A DNA stretch of 64,000 nt from the NCBI RefSeq assembly GCF_921293095.1, contig NC_060258.1, forward strand, positions 6,400,607 through 6,464,606, read 5' to 3'. Position numbers and translations under genes: made by a program. Position 1 is the stretch's first letter. Every line of letters begins with the position of its first letter. The notes under the pieces were generated by a model. That model was not told the origin of the DNA and did no database searches. It was given only the letters and a program-made list of their open reading frames with translations. Shown here piece by piece: positions 21,440 to 32,300 of the stretch. This stretch comes from Ischnura elegans. Taxonomy: Eukaryota; Arthropoda; Insecta; Odonata; Coenagrionidae.

Positions 21440-21890
21440 ATGTAACGGAATGTATGAGGACATTATACCATTTATATGCTCATTTTATGTACATTTTATG
21501 CACAATTTATACCATGGATGTGGTATAAAATATATTCGTATATAATCATGCCCATATACACCATTTATATGCACCTTTTATGCCCAATTTATACCATAGA
21601 TGTGGCCTTAAATATATTCGCATATTATGCCCATGTATACCATTTATATGCCCTTTTATGTACATTTTATGCACTATTTATTCCATTGATGTGGCTATAG
21701 GAATATATGTACATATTATACCCATATATACCATTTATATGCACCTTCTATTATATTATGCACATTTTATACCACTGATGTGGGCTACCATATAGTTGCA
21801 TATTATGCACATATATACCATATCTACGTTCCTTTTATGCACATTTTATACCGTTGATGTGTGCTAATATGCAGTTGCATTATATTTGAA
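21440..21890. repeat. AT-rich tandem repeat, unit about 80-92 bp, five copies
   Basis: The landmark ACCATTTATATGC (or a variant) starts at 21468, 21560, 21639, 21730 and 21818, giving spacings of 92, 79, 91 and 88 bp. Each unit also has a TTTTATGCACAATTTATACC-like block and a GATGTGG block. The first unit matches the reverse complement of 10790-10890, so the array is one arm of an inverted repeat split by R1L-b. No gene is present. Confidence 0.75.
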
Positions 21891-22466
21891 AATTACATTA
21901 ATAAAAATAGTAATTTCTGTAAACGAGGAGAAATTTAATGAATCACTCATCTGGAGACAGCATAGGTATATTGCCCTAAAACAGGGCACAATCCTCCTAC
22001 CTCAGCGTTGTATCACAAATTTACAAATATTCAGTTACACTCCTATATCATCGCCAATTTGGTAGAAATGACATCTAAAGGCAAACATTCACCCTTCCAT
22101 TATCGTCACTGATGAAATTGTGATTAGAAAGCTCAAAGTATGTCACACGAATTCACAATCACAACACTCGCGATGATTCCTTCCATAACATCCGCATGGG
22201 TGAACATCTGCGGTCTTTTTTCAACGAAGGTATTATGAATGGCCCAAAATGTGAATCCAAGCCACAAAAAGGTCTTCTAATCGCATAATTATATCTGTGA
22301 TAGTCATAGAGTTGTGGCGTGCAATCGCGCAAACGATGTAAACAAGCCGTTCTTGAAAATGCACTCCTAAACAATAAAGATAAAATTGCCTCTAATAATC
22401 ACAAATTAAAATAATTATATGCATATATGATCAAGTACGTGATATCTTCAAGGTGAAAAAGCAGCT
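21891..22466. other. Non-coding stretch
   Basis: AT-rich sequence with no recognisable coding exon, RNA gene or transposon terminus. Short open frames on the minus strand (about 22374-22159) show no family resemblance. Confidence 0.35.
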
Positions 22467-22625
22467 CCCCAGTCAGCACAAAAGATATTTTACCCCATTA
22501 TTACCCAAATTTTACACGGGTTAAATTGTGGTAAGAGATGGGTAACCTGCATGGTAACGGGTAAAATTAAGTGGTAAAATTCGGGTAATTTCATGGTAAA
22601 ACACGGGTGAAATTCGTACTTTTTC
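22467..22625. repeat. GGTAAAA-type internal repeats beginning at a CAGTCAGCACAAAA motif
   Basis: After CCCCAGTCAGCACAAAAG (22467-22484) the sequence to about 22625 consists of degenerate TTTTACCC / GGGTAAAAT / GGTAAAACACGGGTG strings about 15-20 bp apart. The leading motif resembles CCACTCAGCACAAAG at 10771, which also precedes short AT-rich repeats. This suggests a family of short elements with a constant end and variable repeat filling. Confidence 0.45.
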
Positions 22626-22769
22626 CTGGTAAAACTTCCCGATGCGACATCAGAGCCATCTGTGGAGCTTTAAAAGAAATATGATGCCACCCCCTCTGTT
22701 GGTGCTATTGTGAACTAACTGTGAATTGCATTAATGCGTTATAGGAATTTTTTATTTTAGTAATTATTT

Positions 22770-22960
22770 CTCTTCAGCAAGTGGTTATTACCTTTTATAG
22801 ATGTTGTATTTTATATTTTGTTACTTTTAGTTATCAATAAATAGGTATTCTTCAGTGTGAATGTCGACGTTGTTCGTGAAATGAAATTGAATTGAAGAAT
22901 ACCATTAACTAAATTTATAATTATGACATCTACAGTAGGAAATAACCACTTGCTGAAGAG
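22770..22960. repeat. Foldback (inverted repeat) of about 190 bp
   Basis: CTCTTCAGCAAGTGGTTATT at 22770-22789 is the reverse complement of the sequence ending at 22960. The arms continue imperfectly (TAGATGT, then TTAGTTA, then GGTATTCTTCA) for about 75-80 bp towards a short central spacer. It looks like a foldback or miniature inverted-repeat element, and no coding content is present. Confidence 0.65.
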
Positions 22961-23111
22961 GAACAAGGTGAAAAATAAACTTTATGTACAACATAGGGAA
23001 GTACTTAGGTACCCGTTGAAATAGGAAGGACCGAAATAAATAGAAACGAAATTTAAATTGACGGTTTAATACTAACACAATTATTTATTTTAATTTTATA
23101 CAAGAATAATA

Positions 23112-24727
23112 TTAGACTTGAAGAAAGTTTTTTGTTGAACAGTCGATCACATTGTCTTCCGCAACATATGCCTCTAGACTCCCTATCCCCTTTCCACCAC
23201 TCAGCCGCAATCTAGCCAGCCTTAACCATTCCCCAATGCTCTTCTTCACCATTGAAATGTCGATTTCTGGGCCATTTCTGTTTTTCTCTTTTACAACATC
23301 ATAAATCATGAAAATGATGTTAAAAAATATCTGTAATTAAAAAAAAGTAATATGGTAAATCATCAAGTTTAATGACAATGCTGATGTACAGATTCATTAG
23401 GCAAATGTGATATGCTTACCAAATATTAATCCGATCAATCCCGAGAATTCCACCTCAAAAGCCACCTTACACAAGGACTTCCCCTTCATACAGAACTTCA
23501 AAGCCAGTTCATTTGTCATCAGTGATGCCAGACAGCAGTACACTGTTTTATTCAGGGCAGAGTTGACATTTTTATGGGATAGCCCCCGGAATAAAAGCCC
23601 AGGAGATTGATCCTTCAATAGCTGGAACTAAGTATTAATGGCTATGAATTAGATGGTCAAATCAATGTCAAGTGATGAGAAAGAAAACAAAAAATGTTAA
23701 TTAATAATAGTAAAGGGTTACCATATACTTTCGAATGTTTGGAGATGTTAACTCATTTTGTAAAGACTGTAATTCATCTATTGAATTGACTGGAAGAGAA
23801 TAAAGTTCTCTAACATCTTCAGAGTCTTCACGGTTTCCTGATGATGCATTCAAATTATCTAATTTTATTAAAATTGTATGTATAGCTTCCTCCAAGCAAG
23901 AAAGTTTTTGGAGTTCCATTGCTATGTGTTCCACCACCTTTTTTTCTAAGTTAAGCATGTCATCGGCAAAAATTTAAAATACATAAGAAGAAAGCATTAA
24001 AGTTTGAGTAAAAAAATAATTTTTCTCAAACTAAACAAACTAGACGCAACATTAGCAAAACAAATGCCAAGTCATATTATAAATGCTAAACTCTTGAACC
24101 AGTATTTTACCAATTGCCTGACTGGTTCAGGTGCATTACCTTCTGAGTCTGGGAATGCAGAGATTCTTTCATTGTTTCTACTCTCTGAATAAGAACTTCT
24201 TCATTGGTCTCCTCAGATGTCCTAGAAGTGACCGATACTGCTTTCCCAGGAATTCTTGGTGCCCTCTTTGAGGAAACACCCTGTGCAATAACTTAACTGC
24301 CTGCAACTTTTTCAGACGGTTTTCATGATATTTATCAATTTTTTCTTTCACCATCACAGTAGAGGGATCTAAAAAATTAATTTTCAATATAAATTAGCTC
24401 ATCTTTTGAAAATACACAATTCAGAAAATAGAACATAACAATTGCTACATTACAATCGTTATCACTGACCCTTCAAGCCATTATTTTCCCTGGCTTTGCT
24501 AAGTGATATTGCCTTGGGAGCTGGTGAAGTCAGTGGTACCTCTCTATGGACCAAAACATCCCCTAGAGAGGTCTTTTCAGATTTTCCAGTGGTAGCCTTC
24601 ACTGCTCTGCCAGAAATACCTGACAGAAAATCGTTATTGGAAGAAACACCCTCATGGGATTTTTTCATTCCCTTCGAGTTTTTTAGATTTTCGTGACTTT
24701 TTTTCTTTATCATTAATGGGGCATCAG
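23112..24727 (-). CDS. DUF4806-type gene, several exons, possibly decayed
   Basis: Exons inferred from splice signals: 24727-24470 (acceptor TTTTGCAG, donor G/GTCAGT), about 24375-24136, about 23958-23722 (donor ATG/GTAACC), 23625-about 23412 (acceptor TTCCAG, donor G/GTAAGC) and 23330-23112 (acceptor ATTACAG, stop at 23112). The third encodes LPVNSIDELQSLQNEL, the fourth NSALNKTVYCCLASLMTNEL and the last ISMVKKSIGEWLRLAR. Together these give the DUF4806 pattern (a helical domain of unknown function frequent in insect genomes). The N-terminal part is Lys/Ser-rich. Two frame conflicts appear: exon 2 needs a shift at about 24290, and joining exon 4 to exon 5 in phase runs into TAA. It is either a decaying paralogue or misjudged borders. 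The first exon was not found. Confidence 0.55.
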
Positions 24728-25083
24728 CTGCAAAATAAATTTTTGATAGAGATAAATAATCTTTTGAAAATAAAACTTGTGAAATATTATCCTCTTTGAT
24801 AGGGGATCTCTTTTGGGTTAGAACCTCCAGCGCGGGGGCCCTCCGAACCCACGCACCTTCGGCCGCCCTACGGAGACCCCCATATCTCCAGCACTAACCC
24901 GTCCTGGCGTACGCTCGGAAGGAGCCGCCAAGCTCCCCAGCCGCCAGGAGCCCTATCCCCTATCAAAGGTTCCTATATCCCTCGGGTAGCCCTGGCGACC
25001 ACACCGGATCTCGGTGTGGCGTCCCGAATGTGTGGCTCCGTGGTGGGTGGGGAGCCCAGGGGATGAATTTCTGTTTTGAGTCC
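24728..25083 (+). other. 5' leader of the I-clade LINE and preceding spacer
   Basis: From about 24825 the composition switches from AT-rich to GC-rich (CCAGCGCGGGGGCCC onward), ending at the likely ORF1 start at 25084. GC-rich untranslated leaders with internal promoters are usual in LINEs. No gene is seen in it, and the exact 5' end of the element is not visible. Confidence 0.45.
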
Positions 25084-25965
25084 ATGGATAACAACTTTCT
25101 TCCTCCAACGAAAAGATCCCGTCCGGAAGTGGGCGGGGGAGAAAGTAAGTTTACTACATGTCGGCAATTCCTTGTTATGAGATGTGCTAATGATGGTGAG
25201 ACCCTGACAAAGGTATCTTTCTTTCTAATAAGACGAGTTCTGTCGGCAGCGATACCCGGTGACTTAGAATCGGCCAAAAAATTAAGGGATGGGTCACTGT
25301 TAATTAAAACCAGCAACGAAACACAAAGCGAAAAGTTATTGAAAATAACAAAATTTAACGAAATACCCGTTAAGGTCCATGTGCACCAAACACTCAATAC
25401 ATGTCGGGGAGTCATTTCGCATTACGACCTGCTCTACGTCTCTGAAGATGAGATAAAGAGTGAGATGGCGTCTCAGGGTGTAATAGACTGCCGCCGTCTT
25501 ACGACAAAGAGGAGCGGTGAGCTGATCAACAGCACGTCCGTCATCCTCACTTTCTGTCGTGACAAACTTCCTGACAAGGTCTATGTGAGATAATCTGTTT
25601 CCGTAAGGCCATTCATTCCTAGCCCCATGCGGTGTTTTCAATGCCAGCGTTTCGGCCACATCGCTACCAGATGTGAGGGCAAGGCCACCTGCCCGCGCTG
25701 TGGCAAAGATAAACACGAAGGTGACGCGTGCATCTCTGAACAAACCTGCGTGATTTGCGAGGGATCACATCCGGTTTATTCTCGAGATTGCCTCAAGATG
25801 AGAGAAGAGAAAAAAATAATGGAGATAAAGACCGTGGAAAAGCTGCCATATCAAGAAGCACGAAAGAAATACAGAACACTCATCGCGCCTACGTTCTCCC
25901 GTTCGTATGCTGCCGTAGTAGATAGTGAGAAAAATAACAATACAGACACGCAAGAGAAAAATTAG
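25084..25965 (+). pseudogene. I-clade LINE ORF1: gag-like RNA-binding protein
   Basis: ATG at 25084 (MDNNFLPPTKRSRPE) opens a frame interrupted only by TAA at 25591-25593. The first part contains QGVIDCRRLTTKRSGELINS followed by SVILTF, the strand-rich block found before the knuckles in I-clade ORF1. Then VRPFIPSPMRCFQCQRFGH leads into three CCHC knuckles: CFQCQRFGHIATRC, CPRCGKDKHEGDAC and CVICEGSHPVYSRDC. All zinc ligands are intact. A Lys-rich tail with a YQEARKKY motif follows. One nonsense codon is the only visible defect. Confidence 0.85.
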
Positions 25966-26329
25966 GAAGAACATACCATTAAGAATATAAAGCAAGCCAA
26001 GCCGGATAAGGCTACCAATCCGGCAACAAAGAAGGGCACACCGCCGGAAAAAAACGATGCTAGTCAGGGATCTTCAAAGAAGAACCCAACCACAACACCC
26101 ACCGTGGCCACGCAAAGCAGGCGTGGAAAATCTCAGTCCCCGGGTCCATTGGTTCGCCTACGCGTAGCCAACCAGAGTCTATGGAAGAAGACGAATATAT
26201 TTCCGAGTCAGAAATCATTCGGGCGAAGGCTAAGGAGAGAAGACGCACTAAGCGTTGACTCTCCCTCTGGCAGTTTTAAATTAATTTATCTATTTATTTA
26301 TTTATTTATTTAATTTTTATCAATTTTTA

Positions 26330-28110
26330 ATGGCTTTTATCATACAGTGGAACTGTAACGGTTTTTATCGGCATAAGGAGGAGCTAGACATTTTAATCAG
26401 AGATTTTAACCCGTCCTGTATATGTTTGCAGGAAACACATTTTAAGGACACGGACAAGGGATATTTAAAACATTTTAACGATTTTATTCGGGACAATACC
26501 AGCGGCCAACGCGCCCATGGTGGAGTGGCGGTTTTTGTTCGGGAGGCACTTTACACCTCCCGAATAAATCTTAACACACCGTTCCAAGTGGTGAAGGTGC
26601 ACGCTCCCGAGGCGATAACGGTGTGCAACGTTTATCTGCCAGAAGGTGCACCCGTCACCCGTTTTTATCTAGAATCCCTTGTTCACCAGCTACCTCAGTC
26701 TTTTATTTTAATCGGAGATTTTAATGATCACGATCGTCTATGAGGAAGCACCCCGGGACAGTGCAATCGCAGGGGACGTATTTTATCAAGTTTTATTAGT
26801 GATTTTAACCTATTTTTACTCAATAACGGCGAGAAAACCCGTTTTAACTCTTATAGCGGCGATTTATCCTCCATTGACTTGTGTATTTCATCGACTAATT
26901 TGGTCAATAAACCCAAACTCTCGGTGCATAAGGATCTTAGTCGGAGCGATCAATTTCCCCTTTTAATCAAAAGGGAGCAGAACTTTAACCCCGATTTTAT
27001 TAGACCAGGCCGTTGGACTGTCCAGAAAGCCGATTGGAATTGTTTTAACTCAAATTTTAACTACGAGTGGGATAAAAACAACGACTGTGTAACGTAAATC
27101 TTTTGACGTCCAGCATTATTCAAGCCGCCGATATTAGCATACCACGATCTCGAAGCATCCTTCCAAGAAATGCGGTGCCATGGTGGAATGAAACCTGCGC
27201 AGAAGCCATAAAAAAACGTAAGAAAGCTCTCCGAACTTTCAATAAGTATCCTACAGCAAATAATCTCTCCGCTTTTCGGCGACTGAGAGTGAAAGCGCGT
27301 CTGGTGGCAACAAAGGACGCAAAGAGGACTTCTTGGATGAATTTTGTCTCCAGTGTCAACCACAGGACTCCACAGGTATGGCGTAAGGTGAGGAGCATAT
27401 CGGGTAGTAGCCAGCATCTTGGTATATCCTTCCTAGAAGTCGAAGGGAAGGTTATCACTTCTCCAGCTGCGATAGGGATCGTATTCGGCTAATTACTCGT
27501 CAAAGTGAGCAGCGACGAATGCTATGAAGATTCTTTTACATTCCTCAAGGAACGGCTCGAGAACGTTCCTATATGCTTTAACGAGCCTAAAACAACGGCA
27601 GATTACAATACCCCATTAACAATTTGGGAGATAAAATCTGCCATCCATGACTCCCCCGACCCGTCCCCGGGACCCGTCGAGATCCACAATGCCTTCCTCT
27701 GATATCTATCGGAATCGGCGTTGCTGGAAGTCCTTGAAACTTTTAATCAGCTCTGGGCCAGTGGTGATTTTCCTCCGTCCTGGCGGGAGTCCGTCATTGT
27801 TCCCATTCCAAAACATGGAAAAGATCGAGCTGACCCGAATTCTTACCGGTCGATTTCTCTCACCAGCTGCCTGTGCAAGTTAATGGAGCAAATGGTGAAT
27901 CGACGACTCATTCGGTGGCTGCAGCGTCGGAAACTTCTCTCTAGCATACTATGTGGATTTGGACGGAACCCTTCCTCCATGGACAACTTGGTCAGAATAG
28001 AAAATTTCATCCAAGAAGCCTTCCTTCTCCGCCAACACGTAGTCGGTGTATTCTTCGACTTAGAGAAGGCTTACGACCGGGGCTGGCGACGTAAGATTTT
28101 ACGCGTACAA
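26330..28110 (+). pseudogene. I-clade LINE ORF2: endonuclease and N-terminal reverse transcriptase
   Basis: ATG at 26330. EN blocks: IIQWNCNGFYRHKEEL, CICLQETHFK, HGGVAVFVRE and FILIGDFN, after which a frameshift occurs at about 26725. The middle (26879-27492) contains WTVQKADW and WRKVRSISG. RT blocks at 27721-28110: WRESVIVPIPKHGKDRADPN, YRSISLTSCLCKLMEQMVNR and GVFFDLEKAYDR (first catalytic Asp region). Several frameshifts (about 26725, 27100, 27495, 27710) break it. The remainder of the RT is lost at the repeat junction. Confidence 0.82.
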
Positions 28111-29035
28111 GTGCAATACAAAACAGGATGCAGTGAAAACTGGAAAAGAAAGGAACCATTAAAATGGACCTTCAGAAGGGAAGTGAATATTCCTACATCA
28201 AAACAAATCTCACTTATTTTAAGAAATATTCCCCATTACGAAGAAGTTACTTGAGTATCATCTCCTAAGTCCCCAAAGATTTCAATTCAAAGTACATGGT
28301 AGCCACACATTACAGACACTCATCTCCACGATGATTACCACCTTTTCGTTTCAAACAGCACAAGTTTGGAATGTGTTGTACACATTCCTAATGCACTATA
28401 GTCAACAGAGTGCAATACAAAACAAGATGCAGTGAGAACTCGAAAAGAAAGGAACTATTAAAATGGTCCTTCAAAAGGGCAGTGAATATTCCTACATCAA
28501 AACAATAATCACTTATTTTAATAAATAATCCCCATTGTGATGAAGTTACTTGAACATCATCTCCTAAGTCCCCAATGAATTCAATTTAAAGTACATGGTA
28601 GCCTCACATTACAGACACTCATCTCCACGATGGTAACCACCTTTTTGGCTCAATCAGCACAAGCTTGGAATGTGTCGTCCACATTCCTCATGCACTATAG
28701 TCAATAGAGTGCAATACAAAACAGGATGCAGTGAAAACTGGAAAAGAAAGAAACTATTAAAATGGACCTTCAGAAGGGCAGTGAATATTCCTATATCAAA
28801 ACCATACTCACTCATCTTAAGAAACATTCCCAATTATGGTGAAGTTACTTGAACTTCATCTCCTAGGTTCCTAGGTTCCCAAAGATTTCAAGTCGAAGTA
28901 CATGGTAGCTTCACAATACACACACTCATCTCCATGATGTTTACCACCTTTTCGTCTCAATCAACACAAGCATGGAACATCACTAACACCATCATGTCGT
29001 ACATATTCCTCACACACTACATTCAACTGAGTACA
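28111..29035. repeat. 299-bp tandem repeat, three copies
   Basis: Units start with GTGCAATACAAAACA at 28111, 28410 and 28709 (periods of 299). The last copy carries an extra insertion of about 40 bp around 28975 and runs out near 29035. Unit features include TCATCTCCTAAGTCCCCAA, ACATGGTAGC and TCTCCACGATG. It starts exactly where the I-clade LINE is cut. Short open frames across the units are by-products. Confidence 0.85.
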
Positions 29036-29363
29036 CAGCCTCCCAGAGGATGGTAAAAGTTGTCAACATTTTTCTTTGGTGTCATAGAAAAGGAATTTCT
29101 TGTTGGGTGGTTCCAGAAATTTGGGGGGTACACTAATAAATGCCACGCTGAGAAGAGATTACATAAAATTACCGCTAACTTTCACAACACAATATTGACT
29201 ATTGATGCGACTTTATGAGGTTCATATGTCATCTGGTTATGGATGTTTATAATTGTTAAGCATTAATTTCATATCACTCGGAGCAAGTTACTGTTCATTC
29301 TAGTTCACTCACCTCCGTGATAACAAAGATATAAATTAAGCATTTTTTTATATAGTCACCTTT
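29036..29363. other. Non-coding stretch downstream of the P-like transposase
   Basis: No gene. GGGGGGTACACTAAT at 29127-29141 weakly resembles GGGAAGTGCACTAAT at the end of the 2.5-kb element at 39180, and could be the left terminus of the transposase's original element. This is a guess. Confidence 0.3.
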
Positions 29364-32300
29364 TTATTTTTTGTTTTTCCTTCTTTGAGCTTTTGCCAAA
29401 AGCAACTGCTTATTAAGATACTTCTCTCTAATGTATACCCTTTGTAAAATCAATGCCTTTAAAACCTCAGCAGGTACTTCAAGATCCTTATGAATCTTTT
29501 CAAAAGGTCTGTCAGTGACACTTTTCATAATTATCTTCTTTGACTTACAATACTTCCGGAAGAGATCTTCAAAAGCAATAACCTGCTCACTCCACCATTG
29601 GCTTGGTTCAGTTAAGCCCCCATAGGATAAATGTGTTATCCACGAAGGCATACTGTATTGATGTTCTGTGCTCAGCCGGTATGTTTTGTTCCCTAATTCT
29701 TGGTAGTTGTGGCTAAATTTCTTAGTCACCCACCCAGCCAGGTAAAGTAATCCATCTCTCGTTACTTCGGATACACTTGAAGAACCGCGATCAGATGAAG
29801 CAGAGGTGTCACTGGAGAGAGCACTTGATGAATCACGTGATCCTTTGCTATTATTCCTGGATTTAATTGTATCCAGCCCACTGACCCTAGTGACCTTTTC
29901 CAGAAGGTACTCTTCATGGGCATAACTACTGTTGCTGTTCCTTACCACTACGCCCTGATTACGTCCCAAAATGATCATCCTTAGCCTCATCAATGCATCC
30001 ATTGGTGATGGATGATCATTTGATCCTCCTCTATGTCTCAGTTGAGAAAATAAATTTTCCAAACTGTCCTGATTAAGTTTTCTCGTCATGATAAAACTTA
30101 TATCATGGGTTGCCTTGAGGTCAGTGTACAGCAACTTTACAGATCTTATGGACATAAGAATTCCTTTCTGAAACGGCAATAAAGATTTTTTACCTGGCCA
30201 TCTCATGTGCAGAATACAGTCCCGTACCTAATCTAGAGCTACCAGTTGAGATTCCATGTCCACACCAAATGCACTCTTAATTTTAATGTTACAAAATGGC
30301 ACACTGCTATTGAAAATGTCGAACCATGTGTTCACCATTTCAATGAAATCTGCTGCATTACATGTTTTTTCTTTTTCCCCTACATAATAATGCCTTAGTG
30401 CAACAGCTGTGGTGTGAGACATGAGCTGGATGGCAAGCTTAACATTTTGCCGAGCATGTTTCTCACAGTTAACATGTGAGGCAGTAAGTCGAAACATGGA
30501 CGACACCTCTGTGCTTGTTTGTTTGAGTGATTCGCGGACAGGCTCACAATCTATCAGGCGATTGTTTTTTAAAATGAAACCAGAGTCAATGAAATGATTT
30601 CTTAATAGTTTTAAAAGATAAGGAGCATCAGCAAAACAGTAGAATTTTCGGTTTTGATGAGTGAACCATGAGTCCTCATGTGAAACACATAACTGTTTCC
30701 AGAGCCCTAAATTAGAGCCAGCATTATCACATACCACAGCTACAACTGTGTACTCCACCAACGCAACACTGTTAAGGACTTGTTCCAAATTTTCTTTCGT
30801 CATTGGGGTATCGAAGATAACATACACTGGCTGCTTCCACTGGGAAAACAATCCCCTTGCCATAACAACCATCATCTGTTTATGTGGTCACACAACTTCA
30901 TCAGCTGAAATGAGAAAATAAATTTGTTACCTACGAAATGAAACTATCGTTTAGTCACGGGCAATGCTTTTATCAGGCTGCTGAATTAAACTAACCTCTT
31001 TTATCCATCTTGTATTCCTCTCTCACCTTCATTTCATCGAATTGAAGGACTGTGCATTTGTCCACTTATTTCATTTTCAGGGATGCGACCTTCATTATTT
31101 CTAAGACATCTGTCAGTAGTCCTTGTCTCATATTTATATTGCAGGCCCATCTTTGCAACGTTGATATTCCTTATAAGGAGGAAACAAAGATAATTGGAAT
31201 AAGACGACACATTTTCAAACACCTCATTTTTGTTGTAATATTTTATCAGATCAGGAGAAAATAAATTAATAGCACTTAAATCAAAACTCAAGTATACACT
31301 CCAAACATGGTGTTGCAATTTTATAAATCTTTGGTCAAAGATAATTTATCATCAATAGGAAAACTAAATGAATATATAATTAAATAGGGAATGAATATTG
31401 AATGCATTAATTCATTTAAAATAGGGCCATTCCACGTCAGTTTATCCAAGCATGACATCCTCCAACAAGGATTTGGATAAAACTTGCCCATTTTCATCCT
31501 TCCATGCAGGATTAAAACCATGTAAAATTACTCTTGCATATTCCCACTAAGTTTTTCTCACGACCACTGGAAGTTTGGGTAAAACTGTACTTTTTCGTTG
31601 AATTCAAATTTTCGCCAAGGGCACTTGTATCTCCAGAGGTAAATAACTTGTTGTAGTCTCACTTTGCACCCAATTCCCATTAATAATGTGCTTAAATGTA
31701 ATTAATTAAGGAAAAATATCATAATGATATTGAAAATTCTGTATTATATACCCTCGTTTTTTCATAAGATTTTATAAAATGTAACGCCAAAGAAATGGTT
31801 ATATAAACATCAAATATTGACCAAAGGCAATATGTCAATCAAGCTAATATTTTGAAAATTTCTTATGATATGACCCACCAATTTAAAACATAAAATACGT
31901 GGCTTTTAGTTTTCTTTTTTGCATTGGCAGTCTGTGTTGGACCTTCCCATTGTCATGAAATGTGTGCTCACAACAACTTTCTATGTTTTAAACAAATATT
32001 CTTGACATGAATCAAGCAATAAATAAGTACAAAAATTTGGATGAAATTGACAAACTGACACATTGAAAATTAATATCAATATTGTGGTGATGCCAAGAAA
32101 AACTTCTCCCACATTCCTTTGCATCCAAATCTCAGGTGAAAAGTAACCTGTAGCCATATGAAGAAATTGCTTTTCTGGATATTAGCTAAAATTACAGCTA
32201 TGTGATACACGATGAGGTTTGGGGTCACTGGAATCAAATCGCTTCATCCACTGGTAATTTATACTAGAGGACAGCCACTGAAAGACCTCAGTGTGCTAAG

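Larger units (their letters stand above)
24825..28110 (+). mobile_element. I-clade LINE, 3'-truncated
   Basis: The only LINE on the plus strand with both ORFs: ORF1 25084-25965 and ORF2 26330-28110. Between them lie about 360 bp, including a TTTA microsatellite at about 26280-26312. ORF2 ends inside the RT at AYDRGWRRKILR, where a 299-bp tandem repeat begins at 28111, so the palm, connection and any RNase H are missing. Family assignment comes from the three-knuckle ORF1 with the LILTF-type RRM block and the RT blocks. Confidence 0.75.

Noticed and set aside
28670-28852. A small protein repeated in the 299-bp units
   Set aside because: The frame is maintained only because the units are similar. 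It starts inside one unit, ends inside the same unit and has no recognisable features.
30180-30240. A short intron removing the TAG at 30228 of the P-like transposase
   Set aside because: A GT...AG pair exists, but the removed part encodes KKSLLPFQKG, a conserved segment of P-type transposases. A nonsense mutation is the simpler reading.
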